A stretch of DNA of 64,000 bases from Ilyomonas sp965219515 (GCA_965219515.1 OZ244776.1:1922001-1986000), one strand, 5' to 3'. Shown: positions 1-8,334, counted from the first letter of the stretch. Notes: generated by a model not told the origin, from the sequence alone. Translations and numbers: made by a program.

Positions 1-235
1 TCCCGTTATTAAAAGTTGCTAAACAATATACAAATCAATAGTATATAAAATTTCAAACAATGGAAAAGCAAATGTAAATGAATGAAGTATTTATTGATAC
101 GCATCTTTTGTATTCGGTAATCAATCAAATTTCACAAAGCGTAAAATAATTTCCGAAACCAGCAAGCCGTCATAATGAAAAATAATCTATACATTTATCC
201 CGTAATATAAATTTTTATAACGATTTGCTTTAATT

Positions 236-1117
236 ATGTTCTCAGACAGAAGATCAGCGATAAAAAATATGTTTGCCGGTTCTTTGGCGCTTGCTTCGGC
301 TAATACCGTGCTTTCTTCTTTTACCAACAAAACAAAACATACAGCTTTGACATTAAAGGGCAATATCAATCACTCCGCCTGTCGCTGGGTTTACAACGAC
401 ATTCCATTGGATGAGCTTTGCGCTGCCGGAAAAAAAATCGGACTAAAAGCAATAGATTTAGTAGGTCCGAAAGAATGGGCTGTGCTAAAAAAATACGATC
501 TCGATTCACCCATGTGCAACGGCGCCGAAATCAGCCTGACAGAAGGCTTCAATGATCCGCAATATCACGATCACCTGCAAAAAAATTATACCGATCACAT
601 CAATTATGTTGCTGATGCCGGTTATACCAATTTAATCTGTTTTAGCGGCAGCCGCAGAAGTATGGACGATGAAACCGGATTTAAAAATTGTATAGCCGGT
701 TTGCAGCCGCTGGTAGCGCTGGCAGAAAAGAAAAACGTTGTATTGGTGATGGAACTGCTAAATAGCAAAGTTGACCATTTAGATTATATGTGCGACAACA
801 GCAAATGGGGTGTTGAGCTTTGCAAACGCCTTGGTTCGGAAAACTTTAAATTGCTGTACGACATTTATCACATGCAGATAGATGAAGGCGACGTAATTGC
901 TACCATTAAAAAAAACCATCAATATTTTGCCCATTATCATACCGGCGGTGTGCCAGGCAGGCATGAGATAGACGATACGCAGGAACTTTATTATCCTGCC
1001 ATTATGAGAGCGATTGTGGCTACGAATTATAAAGGTTATGTGGCGCAGGAATTTATCCCGACGACAAAAGATAAGATTGCGGCACTGAAGAAGTGCGTAG
1101 AAATATGTGATGTATAG
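236..1117 (+). CDS. Tat-signal TIM-barrel isomerase, hydroxypyruvate isomerase-like
   Basis: A 293-residue protein resembling the sugar phosphate isomerase/epimerase (AP endonuclease 2-like) TIM barrels, closest in feel to hydroxypyruvate isomerase. The N-terminus has a twin arginine (DRRSAIKN) followed by a hydrophobic Ala-rich stretch to about residue 28, so export by Tat is likely. Candidate metal ligands typical of the fold are visible: Glu in VVLVMELLN, Asp/His in YDIYHMQ, His in AHYHTGG and Glu near the C-terminus in VAQEF. It opens a same-strand run with two GMC oxidoreductases and a gluconate-dehydrogenase-type small subunit, so it probably acts on an oxidised sugar or keto-sugar in the periplasm. 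The exact substrate cannot be read from sequence; the family call is firm, the specific reaction is not. Confidence 0.85.
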   Translation: MFSDRRSAIKNMFAGSLALASANTVLSSFTNKTKHTALTLKGNINHSACRWVYNDIPLDELCAAGKKIGLKAIDLVGPKEWAVLKKYDLDSPMCNGAEISLTEGFNDPQYHDHLQKNYTDHINYVADAGYTNLICFSGSRRSMDDETGFKNCIAGLQPLVALAEKKNVVLVMELLNSKVDHLDYMCDNSKWGVELCKRLGSENFKLLYDIYHMQIDEGDVIATIKKNHQYFAHYHTGGVPGRHEIDDTQELYYPAIMRAIVATNYKGYVAQEFIPTTKDKIAALKKCVEICDV

Positions 1118-1171
1118 CTATTGGCTGTCAGCAGCCAGCTATCAAAGCTGATATATGAAAGCTGATAGCTA
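1115..1171. repeat. Intergenic mini-repeat with hairpins
   Basis: Starting inside the stop codon of the isomerase gene, the short gap before the first GMC gene is built from repeated AGCT(A/G)AT-type words. It contains a GGCTG/CAGCC hairpin and an imperfect inverted pair around AGCTATCAAAGCT and GCTGATAGCT. The wording resembles low-complexity intergenic repeats common in Bacteroidota. It could fold in the transcript but has no T-tract, so it does not look like a terminator. Confidence 0.45.
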
Positions 1172-1201
1172 ACCGACATTCAATCATTTTAAAATAGAAA
1201 T

Positions 1202-2881
1202 ATGGCTGACAATGTTTATGATGCAATTGTAATCGGCTCCGGCATCAGCGGCGGATGGGCTGCAAAAGAGCTTTGTGAAAAAGGGTTAAAAACGCTGATG
1301 CTGGATCGCGGTCGCAACATCGAGCATGTAAAAGATTATGTAAACGCAACAAAAGCACCGTGGGAATTTCCGCATCGCGGCAGCAAAACGCAGCAGATGA
1401 TTAAAGATTATCCGGTGCTGAACCGCGATTATCCCTTAAATGAAACCAATTTAGATTATTGGGTAAATGAAAAGGAAAGTCCGTATTCGGAAGTGAAGCG
1501 CTTCGACTGGTTTCGCGGCTATCACGTGGGCGGACGATCGTTGATGTGGGGCAGACAAAGCTATCGCTGGAGCGATCATTCGTTTGATGCCAATGCCAAA
1601 GATGGCATCGCTATTGACTGGCCGGTTCGTTATGCAGAAATTGCGCCGTGGTACGATCATGTAGAAAAATTTATTGGCGTCAGCGGTTCAAAAGAGAATG
1701 TACCGGTTTTGCCCGACGGACAGTTTATGCCGCCGATGGAACTGAATGTGGTAGAGAAAGCTTTACAACCACGTTTAAAAGAATACTATAAAGGACAGCG
1801 GCACATGTTTATTGGCCGCACGGCAAATATTACACAGCCGTTGCCCGGGCGCACCAATTGCCAATACCGGAACAAATGCTGGCTGGGTTGCCCGTTCGGC
1901 GCTTATTTCAGCACACAATCTTCCACTTTACCGGCTGCTATGGCAACCAATAATCTTACAGTTCGCCCGTGGTCTATCGTTACTAAAATTTTATACGATA
2001 AAGATAAGAAACGCGCAACCGGTGTTGAAGTGTTGGATGCAGAAACAAACAAGACATACACTTACAATGCTAAAATTGTTTTTTTGAATGCCTCCTCATT
2101 AAACAGCGCCTGGATATTGATGAATTCTGCCACTGATGTGTGGCCGGATGGCTTGGGCAGCAGCAGCGGCGAGTTAGGGCATAATGTAATGGATCATCAC
2201 CTGAATGTGGGTGGAAGCGGCGTGGTAGAAGGCTTTGAAGACAAATATTATTATGGTCGAAGAGCAAACGGCGTTTATATTCCTCAGTTTAGAAATGTGC
2301 CGGGCGATAAAAGAGATTATTTGCGTGGCTTCGGTTATCAGGGCGGCGCAAGCCGTCAGGGATGGAGCCGGGAAATTCCGGAAATGCAAATTGGCGGCGC
2401 TTACAAAGATGCGTTGGGAGAACCTGGTGTTTGGACAATGGGATTTGGCGGCTTTGGCGAAACATTGCCTTACCACGAAAACAAAGTAACGCTTGATAAA
2501 ACCAGGAAAGATAAATGGGGACTAAACATTCTTTCGATGGATATAGAGATTAAGGATAATGAAAAGAAAATGCGCAAAGACATTCAGCAGGATGCCCTTG
2601 AAATGCTGACCGCCATGGGCGTAAAAGATGTAAAAGGTTACGACCATGATGCCGTGTTAGGCCGTGGCATTCACGAGATGGGAACGGCGCGCATGGGTAA
2701 AGATCCGAAAACATCTGTATTAAATAAATACAACCAGGTTTGGGACGCACCGAATTTATTTGTTACAGACGGAGCCTTTATGGTTAGCGCCAATTGTGTA
2801 AATCCGTCGCTTTCCTACATGGCATTTACTGCCCGGGCAGTTGACCATGCTATGAGTGAAATAAAAAAGAACAACATCTGA
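1202..2881 (+). CDS. GMC family FAD-dependent oxidoreductase (large subunit 1)
   Basis: A 559-residue GMC flavoenzyme. An FAD-binding Rossmann motif, GSGISGGWAAKEL, begins near residue 12 with the acidic end of the second strand at LDRGR. A cysteine motif C-x5-C-x3-C (CQYRNKCWLGC) lies near residues 219-230. The C-terminal GMC domain has the active-site His in GIHEMGTARMG near 489 and Asn in VNPSLSYM near 534. This architecture matches gluconate 2-dehydrogenase and glucoside 3-dehydrogenase large subunits, which oxidise a sugar hydroxyl and pass electrons to a cytochrome. There is no signal peptide of its own; the nearby Tat-signal small subunit (4841-5413) would carry it out if the complex is exported. 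A close paralogue follows after 75 bases. Confidence 0.93.
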   Translation: MADNVYDAIVIGSGISGGWAAKELCEKGLKTLMLDRGRNIEHVKDYVNATKAPWEFPHRGSKTQQMIKDYPVLNRDYPLNETNLDYWVNEKESPYSEVKRFDWFRGYHVGGRSLMWGRQSYRWSDHSFDANAKDGIAIDWPVRYAEIAPWYDHVEKFIGVSGSKENVPVLPDGQFMPPMELNVVEKALQPRLKEYYKGQRHMFIGRTANITQPLPGRTNCQYRNKCWLGCPFGAYFSTQSSTLPAAMATNNLTVRPWSIVTKILYDKDKKRATGVEVLDAETNKTYTYNAKIVFLNASSLNSAWILMNSATDVWPDGLGSSSGELGHNVMDHHLNVGGSGVVEGFEDKYYYGRRANGVYIPQFRNVPGDKRDYLRGFGYQGGASRQGWSREIPEMQIGGAYKDALGEPGVWTMGFGGFGETLPYHENKVTLDKTRKDKWGLNILSMDIEIKDNEKKMRKDIQQDALEMLTAMGVKDVKGYDHDAVLGRGIHEMGTARMGKDPKTSVLNKYNQVWDAPNLFVTDGAFMVSANCVNPSLSYMAFTARAVDHAMSEIKKNNI

Positions 2882-2889
2882 TTATTCTT

Positions 2890-2940
2890 TATTGGTGATT
2901 GTCAATGGCTATTTAAAACACCGCCTGACAATTACCAGTA
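2890..2940. repeat. Imperfect inverted repeat between GMC genes
   Basis: Arms at 2890-2904 and 2926-2940 (core GGTGATTGTCA against TGACAATTACC) match at about 13 of 15 positions, with a 21-base loop. There is no T-tract after it, so readthrough into the second GMC gene is expected. It may be a processing or stability hairpin, or another small dispersed repeat. Confidence 0.5.
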
Positions 2941-2956
2941 ACCAATTTATAATAGC

Positions 2957-4690
2957 ATGGGCGATTCTTTGCAGGTAAACAATAACGCCGGCGGCAAACC
3001 GCAACATACTTACGATGCCATTGTAATTGGTTCGGGTATCAGTGGCGGTTGGGCAGCCAAAGAATTGTGTGAGGCAGGATTGAAAACACTGGTGTTGGAG
3101 CGTGGCAGAGATGTGAAGCACATTACAGATTACCCGACGGCAAATATGGCTCCCTGGGAATTTCCGCACCGCGGACAAACGCCAAAGAAGGTAATTGACG
3201 AAAATCCGCTGATTACAACCGCATCAGGCTACGGAGAAGATACGGCTCATTTTTTTATAAAAGACAACGATCATCCCTATGTACAGGACAATCCTTTTGA
3301 TTGGATAAGAGGTTATCAGGTTGGCGGCAAATCTATCATTTGGGGAAGGGCTACGCAACGCTGGAGCGATTATGAATTTAAAAATCCCGCCCGCTTTGGT
3401 TATGGCATTGAATGGCCGATTGATTATAAAGAAATTGCTCCGTGGTATTCGCACGTAGAAACTTTTATTGGTATTTGCGGAAATAAAGACGGTCTGGAAG
3501 CGATGCCTGACGGTGAATTTCTTCCTCCGTTTGATTTAAACAAACCGGAGCGTTCTTTGAAAGAAAGCATAAAGAAAAACTTTGACCGCGATTATGTCCA
3601 CGCACGATGGGCGCATATTACTGAGCCAAAAGAAATACACAGGCAGCAAGGCAGGGTAAAGTGCATGGCAAGAAATATGTGTATGCGCGGATGCCCGTTT
3701 GGCGGTTATTTCAGTTCGGTAAGCAGCACGCTTCCCTGGGCAGATAAGACAGGCAATTTAACCATGCGCCCGTTTTCGGTTGTACATTCTGTTATTTATG
3801 ATGAAAACAAAGAAAAAGCATCCGGCGTTAGAGTGATTGATACAAATACCAGGAAAGTAACCGAGTATTTTGCGCGTATCATTTTTGTAAACGCGGCTGC
3901 CATGAACAGCAACCTGATTTTGCTTAATTCCATCTCAAAACGCTTTCCGAATGGTTTGGGAAATGACAATGGTTTGCTGGGAAAACATGTTGCCTTTCAC
4001 AATTATCGCGGCAGCGTAAGCGGCACGATTGATGGTTTTGAAGACACTTATATTTACGGCAGAAATCCTACTGATGCAATTTTGGTAAACTTCAGGAATC
4101 TGAAAACACAGGAAAAAGATTTTGTTGGCGGATATACGACGTTTATGAGCGCCTATCGCCCCAAAAAAGATGGCAGTGATAACCTCATAACGCAGTCCAT
4201 AGGTGCAGGGTATAAAGATAAAATAACCGAGCCGGCGGGTTGGAGATTGTATATGTACAGCCAGGGCGAAACGGTGCCGAAAGAAAGCAATCAGGTATCC
4301 CTTAGCAGCGATAAAAAAGATGAATGGGGAATTCCCTTATTGGTTACGAATGTAAAGTATGATGATAATGACGAAATTTTGCTGAACGATTTTTTAACGC
4401 AAAGCGCCGAAATGATTGATAAAGCCGGCGTAAAAAATATTGAACAGCACGATAATCATTGGCCGCCGGGCAGAGACATTCATGAAATGGGTGGCTGTCG
4501 TATGGGGAAAGATCCGAAAACATCTTTGCTGAACGAATACAATCAATTACACCATTGTAAAAATGTTTTTGTAACCGACGGCGCCTGCATGACAAGCACC
4601 GGCAATCAAAGCCCGTCAATTTTATATATGGCCTTAACGGCGCGAGCAGCAAATTTTGCCTTAGCAGAAATGAAGAAGGGAAATCTGTGA
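2957..4690 (+). CDS. GMC family FAD-dependent oxidoreductase (large subunit 2)
   Basis: A 577-residue paralogue of the preceding gene. It has the FAD motif GSGISGGWAAKEL near residue 23, the same three-cysteine motif (CMARNMCMRGC, near 236-247) and the active-site His in DIHEMGGCRMG near 506. It differs where the first copy has Asn-Pro-Ser: here the segment reads GNQSPSILYM (near 551), so the usual catalytic Asn position is Ser. The two copies may have different substrates, or this one may be altered in activity. There is no signal peptide. It is followed 150 bases later by the Tat-signal small subunit, with which it presumably forms a complex. Confidence 0.93.
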   Translation: MGDSLQVNNNAGGKPQHTYDAIVIGSGISGGWAAKELCEAGLKTLVLERGRDVKHITDYPTANMAPWEFPHRGQTPKKVIDENPLITTASGYGEDTAHFFIKDNDHPYVQDNPFDWIRGYQVGGKSIIWGRATQRWSDYEFKNPARFGYGIEWPIDYKEIAPWYSHVETFIGICGNKDGLEAMPDGEFLPPFDLNKPERSLKESIKKNFDRDYVHARWAHITEPKEIHRQQGRVKCMARNMCMRGCPFGGYFSSVSSTLPWADKTGNLTMRPFSVVHSVIYDENKEKASGVRVIDTNTRKVTEYFARIIFVNAAAMNSNLILLNSISKRFPNGLGNDNGLLGKHVAFHNYRGSVSGTIDGFEDTYIYGRNPTDAILVNFRNLKTQEKDFVGGYTTFMSAYRPKKDGSDNLITQSIGAGYKDKITEPAGWRLYMYSQGETVPKESNQVSLSSDKKDEWGIPLLVTNVKYDDNDEILLNDFLTQSAEMIDKAGVKNIEQHDNHWPPGRDIHEMGGCRMGKDPKTSLLNEYNQLHHCKNVFVTDGACMTSTGNQSPSILYMALTARAANFALAEMKKGNL

Positions 4691-4840
4691 ATGAGGTCGA
4701 AAAGTCAGAAAATCTGAGAGAGAAAACCTTGCATTAAATAAATAAATCTGACAACGAAAAATGAGTAGCTGAATATCAAAAACTCATAATTGAAATTTGT
4801 ATTTTTAATAATTGAAAGCAAACTTAAAAACTGAAATAAT

Positions 4841-5413
4841 ATGATGGACAGAAGACAAGCATTATCATCTATTGCGTTGCTGGTTGGCGGTACGCTGGTT
4901 GGTGCAGAAGCTTTTTTAACAGGTTGTAAAACCACAGGCAAAAAAGAAGGTTTGTTTGCCTTAGATGACATTGGATTATTAGATGAAGTTGGCGATACCA
5001 TTCTGCCTGTTACCGCAACATCGCCGGGAGCGAAAGACGCACATATCGGTCAGTTTATGAAAACAATTGTTACCGATTGCTATAATGAAGACGATCAAAA
5101 AACATTTACCGATGGCATTGGAAAATTAAATGATGCAAGCAAGAAAAAATACGATAAATCGTTTATGGAGCTGGCGCCCAACGAGAAGCACGATTTATTG
5201 GTGATGCTTGATACCGAAGCGAAAGATTATAATGGCAAACGAAAAGATAAAGATCCGCATCATTATTTCAGCCTGATGAAACAACTAACCGTTTGGGGCT
5301 ATTTTACAAGCGAAGCCGGCGCTACAAAAGCGCTGCGCTATCTGCCGGTGCCTGGCAGATACGACGGCGATGTGCCTTACAAAAAAGGCGATAAAGCGTG
5401 GGCGCTTTCTTAA
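4841..5413 (+). CDS. Gluconate 2-dehydrogenase subunit 3 family protein
   Basis: A 190-residue protein of the gluconate 2-dehydrogenase subunit 3 type. The N-terminus has a twin arginine (MMDRRQALSS), a hydrophobic segment and a Cys at FLTGCK near residue 29, so it is probably Tat-exported and possibly lipidated. The mature part has the helical features of this small subunit and ends soon after GYFTSEAGATKALRY and a PGRYDGD-type tail. In known complexes this subunit has the signal peptide and carries the FAD subunit across the membrane. Here one such gene serves two GMC genes. Either of two adjacent ATG codons (4841, 4844) may be the start. Confidence 0.88.
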   Translation: MMDRRQALSSIALLVGGTLVGAEAFLTGCKTTGKKEGLFALDDIGLLDEVGDTILPVTATSPGAKDAHIGQFMKTIVTDCYNEDDQKTFTDGIGKLNDASKKKYDKSFMELAPNEKHDLLVMLDTEAKDYNGKRKDKDPHHYFSLMKQLTVWGYFTSEAGATKALRYLPVPGRYDGDVPYKKGDKAWALS

Positions 5414-5470
5414 TCCGAAACAGGAAACAACGCTTTAATGTGCGTTAAGTTTTTTATAATCTATTTTTAT

Positions 5471-5508
5471 AAAGCACTATCATATAACGATGGTGCTTTT
5501 TTTATTTT
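5471..5508 (+). terminator. Rho-independent terminator of the GMC operon
   Basis: A stem of 11 pairs (5471-5481 with 5489-5499, one G-U pair) closes a 7-base loop and is followed by a T-rich tract to 5508. It ends the sugar-oxidation operon. Its T-tract overlaps the promoter-like element of the next gene. Confidence 0.85.
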
Positions 5509-5510
5509 TG
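5503..5510 (+). promoter_or_regulatory. Promoter -7 element TATTTTTG
   Basis: This is an exact match to the Bacteroidota TAnnTTTG element, 47 bases before the proposed ATG at 5558. I see no good TTG at the -33 spacing, which falls inside the preceding terminator stem, so the promoter may be weak or use another upstream contact. Confidence 0.5.
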
Positions 5511-5557
5511 TACCCGACTACTTACTATCACGACCAATTATTATTACTATTTCAGCC

Positions 5558-5995
5558 ATGACTAAACTTTGTTTGAATGTTGATATGCTAACCGACGATT
5601 TTTTTGAAGATACACGCCTTTTGGGTATTATAGCATCTATAAAAAATTACCAGTTTTGCTGGTACATTAATCACGCACTCAGTTATTGTTTTCGGTTAAA
5701 TCCTGAAATTGAAGTGCAGTTGAAACGAAAAGAACGAAACTATTATTTTCGCGTTTATGAACATACGGTTCGCAACAGCCATATCTCGCATTATATTTAT
5801 CAGAACTATTATGACGGCGAATATCTATTGCCGGAGTTTAGAAATATAGATTTTTTATGGTTGATAAAAAATGAATCCTGCGATATGAACCAATGCAGCG
5901 AACTTATTTCCTCCATAAAAAAACTCACGGGCATACAAATGGTAGCCGAATTGACAAACGAAAAAATACGAAACAAGAAGCACCTGATTTTTTAA
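5558..5995 (+). CDS. IPExxxVDY family protein
   Basis: A 145-residue protein of the small IPExxxVDY family found in Bacteroidota. The family signature appears as LLPEFRNIDFLWL near residues 89-101. The start is placed at the ATG of MTKLCLNVDML because upstream in-frame residues lie across the terminator and promoter element. The function of the family is not established; genes of this type often lie beside pyruvate kinase, which is absent here. No signal peptide or membrane segment is seen, so it is probably cytoplasmic. A strong terminator follows directly. Confidence 0.85.
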   Translation: MTKLCLNVDMLTDDFFEDTRLLGIIASIKNYQFCWYINHALSYCFRLNPEIEVQLKRKERNYYFRVYEHTVRNSHISHYIYQNYYDGEYLLPEFRNIDFLWLIKNESCDMNQCSELISSIKKLTGIQMVAELTNEKIRNKKHLIF

Positions 5996-6013
5996 AAGAT
6001 AAATTACATTTTT

Positions 6014-6050
6014 AAGAGGCGGATCAATTGTATCCGCCTCTTTGTATTTT
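6014..6050 (+). terminator. Rho-independent terminator
   Basis: A perfect 11-pair stem (AAGAGGCGGAT with ATCCGCCTCTT) closes a 7-base loop and is followed by TTGTATTTTT. It ends the IPExxxVDY transcript. The following stretch to 6284 is AT-rich and holds no gene that I can support. Confidence 0.88.
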
Positions 6051-6284
6051 TCAACCAAATGAAAATTATTTTACAAATAGTTGCATGTTCAAACACATGA
6101 AAGCACTCAGAATAGAGTTGCGAAGCTTGCTTCGGTTTACAAAAGCCAAGGCTATTTTAGAACGAAAAATTTATAACCATCGCCTTCAAACATTTGGAGA
6201 AATTTGATTTTCTGAGATTAAATTTTAATTTTCATAAAACAATAAAACGTTATAATTTCACCTTGATATTTAACAAAACTATCA

Positions 6285-7655
6285 ATGAGAAATTTTTACA
6301 TCAGGAAACTTCCAGCTATTGTTGTATTTGTGTCGGTTATTGTTTTTTCCTGCCATAAAGAAGACATGCCCGCAAATCCGGTTTTTAATAACAGCAAAGC
6401 AACAAACACATACGAAGCCGATTTTGTATATGATTATTTCAACTTAATGTGCCGGATTTGCAAATCTACACCCGGCTTTTTTCCTCCGCAGGTAGCAAGG
6501 GCCTACGGCTATGTTGGCATTGCCGCTTACGAATCTGTTACAAACGGCATAGCCAATGCACAAAATTTAAGCGGACAGATCAATGGTTTGTCTTCTTTGC
6601 CAAAACCAGATTTGCAGCAGGAATACAATTGGGCGATTTCATCGAACGCCGCCATTGCAGAAATAATGAGAAAAATGTTCGACAAAAACTTGTCTTCAGA
6701 AAATGCAGCTTCGCTTGATAGTATGGAAACAGTTACGTTATCTTTTTTATCTGCCGGTATAAGCGAAGATGTGATTACACGTTCGGCTCAGTACGGAAAA
6801 ACCATATCAGAAGCAGTGTATCAGTATTCCATGTCTGATGGCGGCCATGAATCTTATCTCGATCCGTTTCAGCTTCCTTATACAATGCCGCCCGACTCGT
6901 TTTGCTGGGTACCGACAAGCGCTGTAAAAAATCCCATCAGTCCGAGATGGGGCGATAACCGGCCATTTATTCAGGAAGATATAATCAATACATTACCCGA
7001 AGCGCATATTCAATATTCTACTTCCGCAGGTTCTGATTTTTACAATCAGGCGATGCAGGTTTACGCGCAGGTAAAAAACAATACGCCGGAAGAAATAACC
7101 ATTGCCAAATACTGGGCAGACGACCCGTTTAATACGTGTACGCCAACCGGACATACATTTAATATTCTTACCCAATTGCTTCAGGAAAACAATGCGACAC
7201 TTGAAAAAACTTCGGTGGCTTATGCAAAACTCGCAATCGCAGAAAACGATGCTTTCATCGCATGTTGGAAGGGTAAATATCAATACATCTTACTTCGTCC
7301 TGTAACTTATATAAAGCAACACATAGACGCTTCATTTGCAACTGTAATTGGCACACCGCCTTTCCCGGCTTATACATCCGGACATTCATGCGAAATGGGA
7401 GCTGGTGCAAAAGTGTTTATCAATATGTTTACCAACGGAAGCGGCGATTATGATTTTGTTGATGAAAGTCAGTTGCAGTATGGTTTTGCGCCGCGCAACT
7501 ATCATAATTTTAATGCCATGGCAGATGAATGCGCAAAATCGCGCTTTTATGGTGGCATTCATTACCCGATGGACAATGATAAAGGATTGGTTTGCGGTAA
7601 AGCCGTCGGAGATAATGTAAATAATTTGATTAGTTGGCCAACGAATATTAAGTAG
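6285..7655 (+). CDS. Vanadium-dependent haloperoxidase-like lipoprotein (PAP2 superfamily)
   Basis: A 456-residue protein with a lipoprotein signal (Cys in VIVFSCHKED, about residue 23). The vanadate/phosphate-binding triad of the vanadium haloperoxidase and PAP2 superfamily is complete: KYQYILLRP near 331, YTSGHS near 365, and SRFYGGIHYPMDND near 416. Family members oxidise halides with peroxide or act as acid phosphatases; sequence alone does not separate these. The Thr-Ser-Gly-His form rather than Pro-Ser-Gly-His is common in bacterial relatives. It is placed at the outer or inner membrane by its lipid anchor. A small lipoprotein gene follows after 7 bases and is probably co-transcribed. 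Confidence 0.88.
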   Translation: MRNFYIRKLPAIVVFVSVIVFSCHKEDMPANPVFNNSKATNTYEADFVYDYFNLMCRICKSTPGFFPPQVARAYGYVGIAAYESVTNGIANAQNLSGQINGLSSLPKPDLQQEYNWAISSNAAIAEIMRKMFDKNLSSENAASLDSMETVTLSFLSAGISEDVITRSAQYGKTISEAVYQYSMSDGGHESYLDPFQLPYTMPPDSFCWVPTSAVKNPISPRWGDNRPFIQEDIINTLPEAHIQYSTSAGSDFYNQAMQVYAQVKNNTPEEITIAKYWADDPFNTCTPTGHTFNILTQLLQENNATLEKTSVAYAKLAIAENDAFIACWKGKYQYILLRPVTYIKQHIDASFATVIGTPPFPAYTSGHSCEMGAGAKVFINMFTNGSGDYDFVDESQLQYGFAPRNYHNFNAMADECAKSRFYGGIHYPMDNDKGLVCGKAVGDNVNNLISWPTNIK

Positions 7656-7662
7656 TGAGAAG

Positions 7663-8061
7663 ATGGATGCAAAAAAAAGATGTATCATTTTTGTTTTGAT
7701 ACTTTCGTTTTTTTCCATTTCATGCCATCACGCAGATCCGATAAACGAAAAAGCAATGCGCATCGCAGATTTGGAAAGTCGCGCCATTGCATTACGCAAG
7801 AATCGTTTTTTATTAGCCGATAAAATACGTTTTACTGAAGATACTTTACTGAATGTAAATTTTAAAGCCGATTCAATGAGATTGAAGCAAAATCTTGTTC
7901 TGTTTGAAAAAGAAAAAAATGGTTTATTGCAAAGCAGCTTACGGCTTGCCGATACCATTCATCTTGCGCTTGATTCGTTACGAAAATATACATTTAGAAA
8001 TAAGGAAGACAAGATTCGGTTTAATGATAAACTAAACGAGTTGCTTCAGAAGGAGAAGTGA
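7663..8061 (+). CDS. Small helical lipoprotein, unknown function
   Basis: A 132-residue protein with a lipoprotein signal ending at Cys in FFSISCHHAD (about residue 21). The rest is charged and rich in Leu, Lys and Asp with heptad-like spacing, so it is probably a coiled coil. I do not recognise a family. It starts 7 bases after the haloperoxidase-like gene, so the two are probably translated from one message; a role as partner or periplasmic spacer is only a guess. Confidence 0.75.
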   Translation: MDAKKRCIIFVLILSFFSISCHHADPINEKAMRIADLESRAIALRKNRFLLADKIRFTEDTLLNVNFKADSMRLKQNLVLFEKEKNGLLQSSLRLADTIHLALDSLRKYTFRNKEDKIRFNDKLNELLQKEK

Positions 8062-8103
8062 AAGACAAACAGATAAAGTATTTAAAAAATTAATTTTTTA
8101 AAT

Positions 8104-8142
8104 AAAAAAGTCTTTACAAACAATTGGTGTAAAGACTTTTTT
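8104..8142. terminator. Bidirectional terminator between lipoprotein gene and tRNA-Lys
   Basis: A perfect 15-pair inverted repeat (8104-8118 with 8128-8142) closes a 9-base loop. The outer arms are six A and six T, so a U-tract follows the hairpin on either strand. It can end the plus-strand lipoprotein operon and the minus-strand tRNA-Lys transcript, which converge on it. Confidence 0.9.
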
Positions 8143-8143
8143 G

Positions 8144-8216
8144 TGATTCCGTTGGGACTCGAACCCAAGACCCATACATTAAAAGTGTATTGCTCTACCA
8201 ACTGAGCTACGAAATC
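8144..8216 (-). tRNA. tRNA-Lys (anticodon TTT)
   Basis: The reverse complement folds as a 73-base tRNA. The acceptor arms GATTTCG and CGGAATC pair with one G-U, followed by discriminator A. The anticodon loop is CTTTTAA, giving TTT, and the T arm contains GGTTCGAGTCC. CCA is not encoded. Confidence 0.97.
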
Positions 8217-8236
8217 ATTACCCTTTTTTGGGAGTG

Positions 8237-8267
8237 CAAAAATAGAAGAATCCTGTTCCTAAACAAA
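8237..8267 (-). promoter_or_regulatory. Promoter of tRNA-Lys
   Basis: On the minus strand TTTG (8264-8267) is followed by exactly 19 bases and then TATTTTTG (8237-8244), a full match to the Bacteroidota promoter consensus. The expected start of transcription is about 15 bases before the mature tRNA. Confidence 0.8.
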
Positions 8268-8334
8268 TTTTTGCTGCTTTAATTTATGATAATATCATGA
8301 TAATGATTTACGGTTACGACAAATGTCTAAGCAC

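Noticed and set aside
1..235. Possible gene or regulatory RNA at the left edge
   Set aside because: AT-rich with no open frame, hairpin or exact promoter element that I would support; it is probably the leader and upstream region of the first operon.
8281..8310. Second Fur-like palindrome near ATGATAATATCATGATAATG
   Set aside because: The spacing does not fit the 7-1-7 or 19-base Fur box and the AT-rich context makes chance matches likely.
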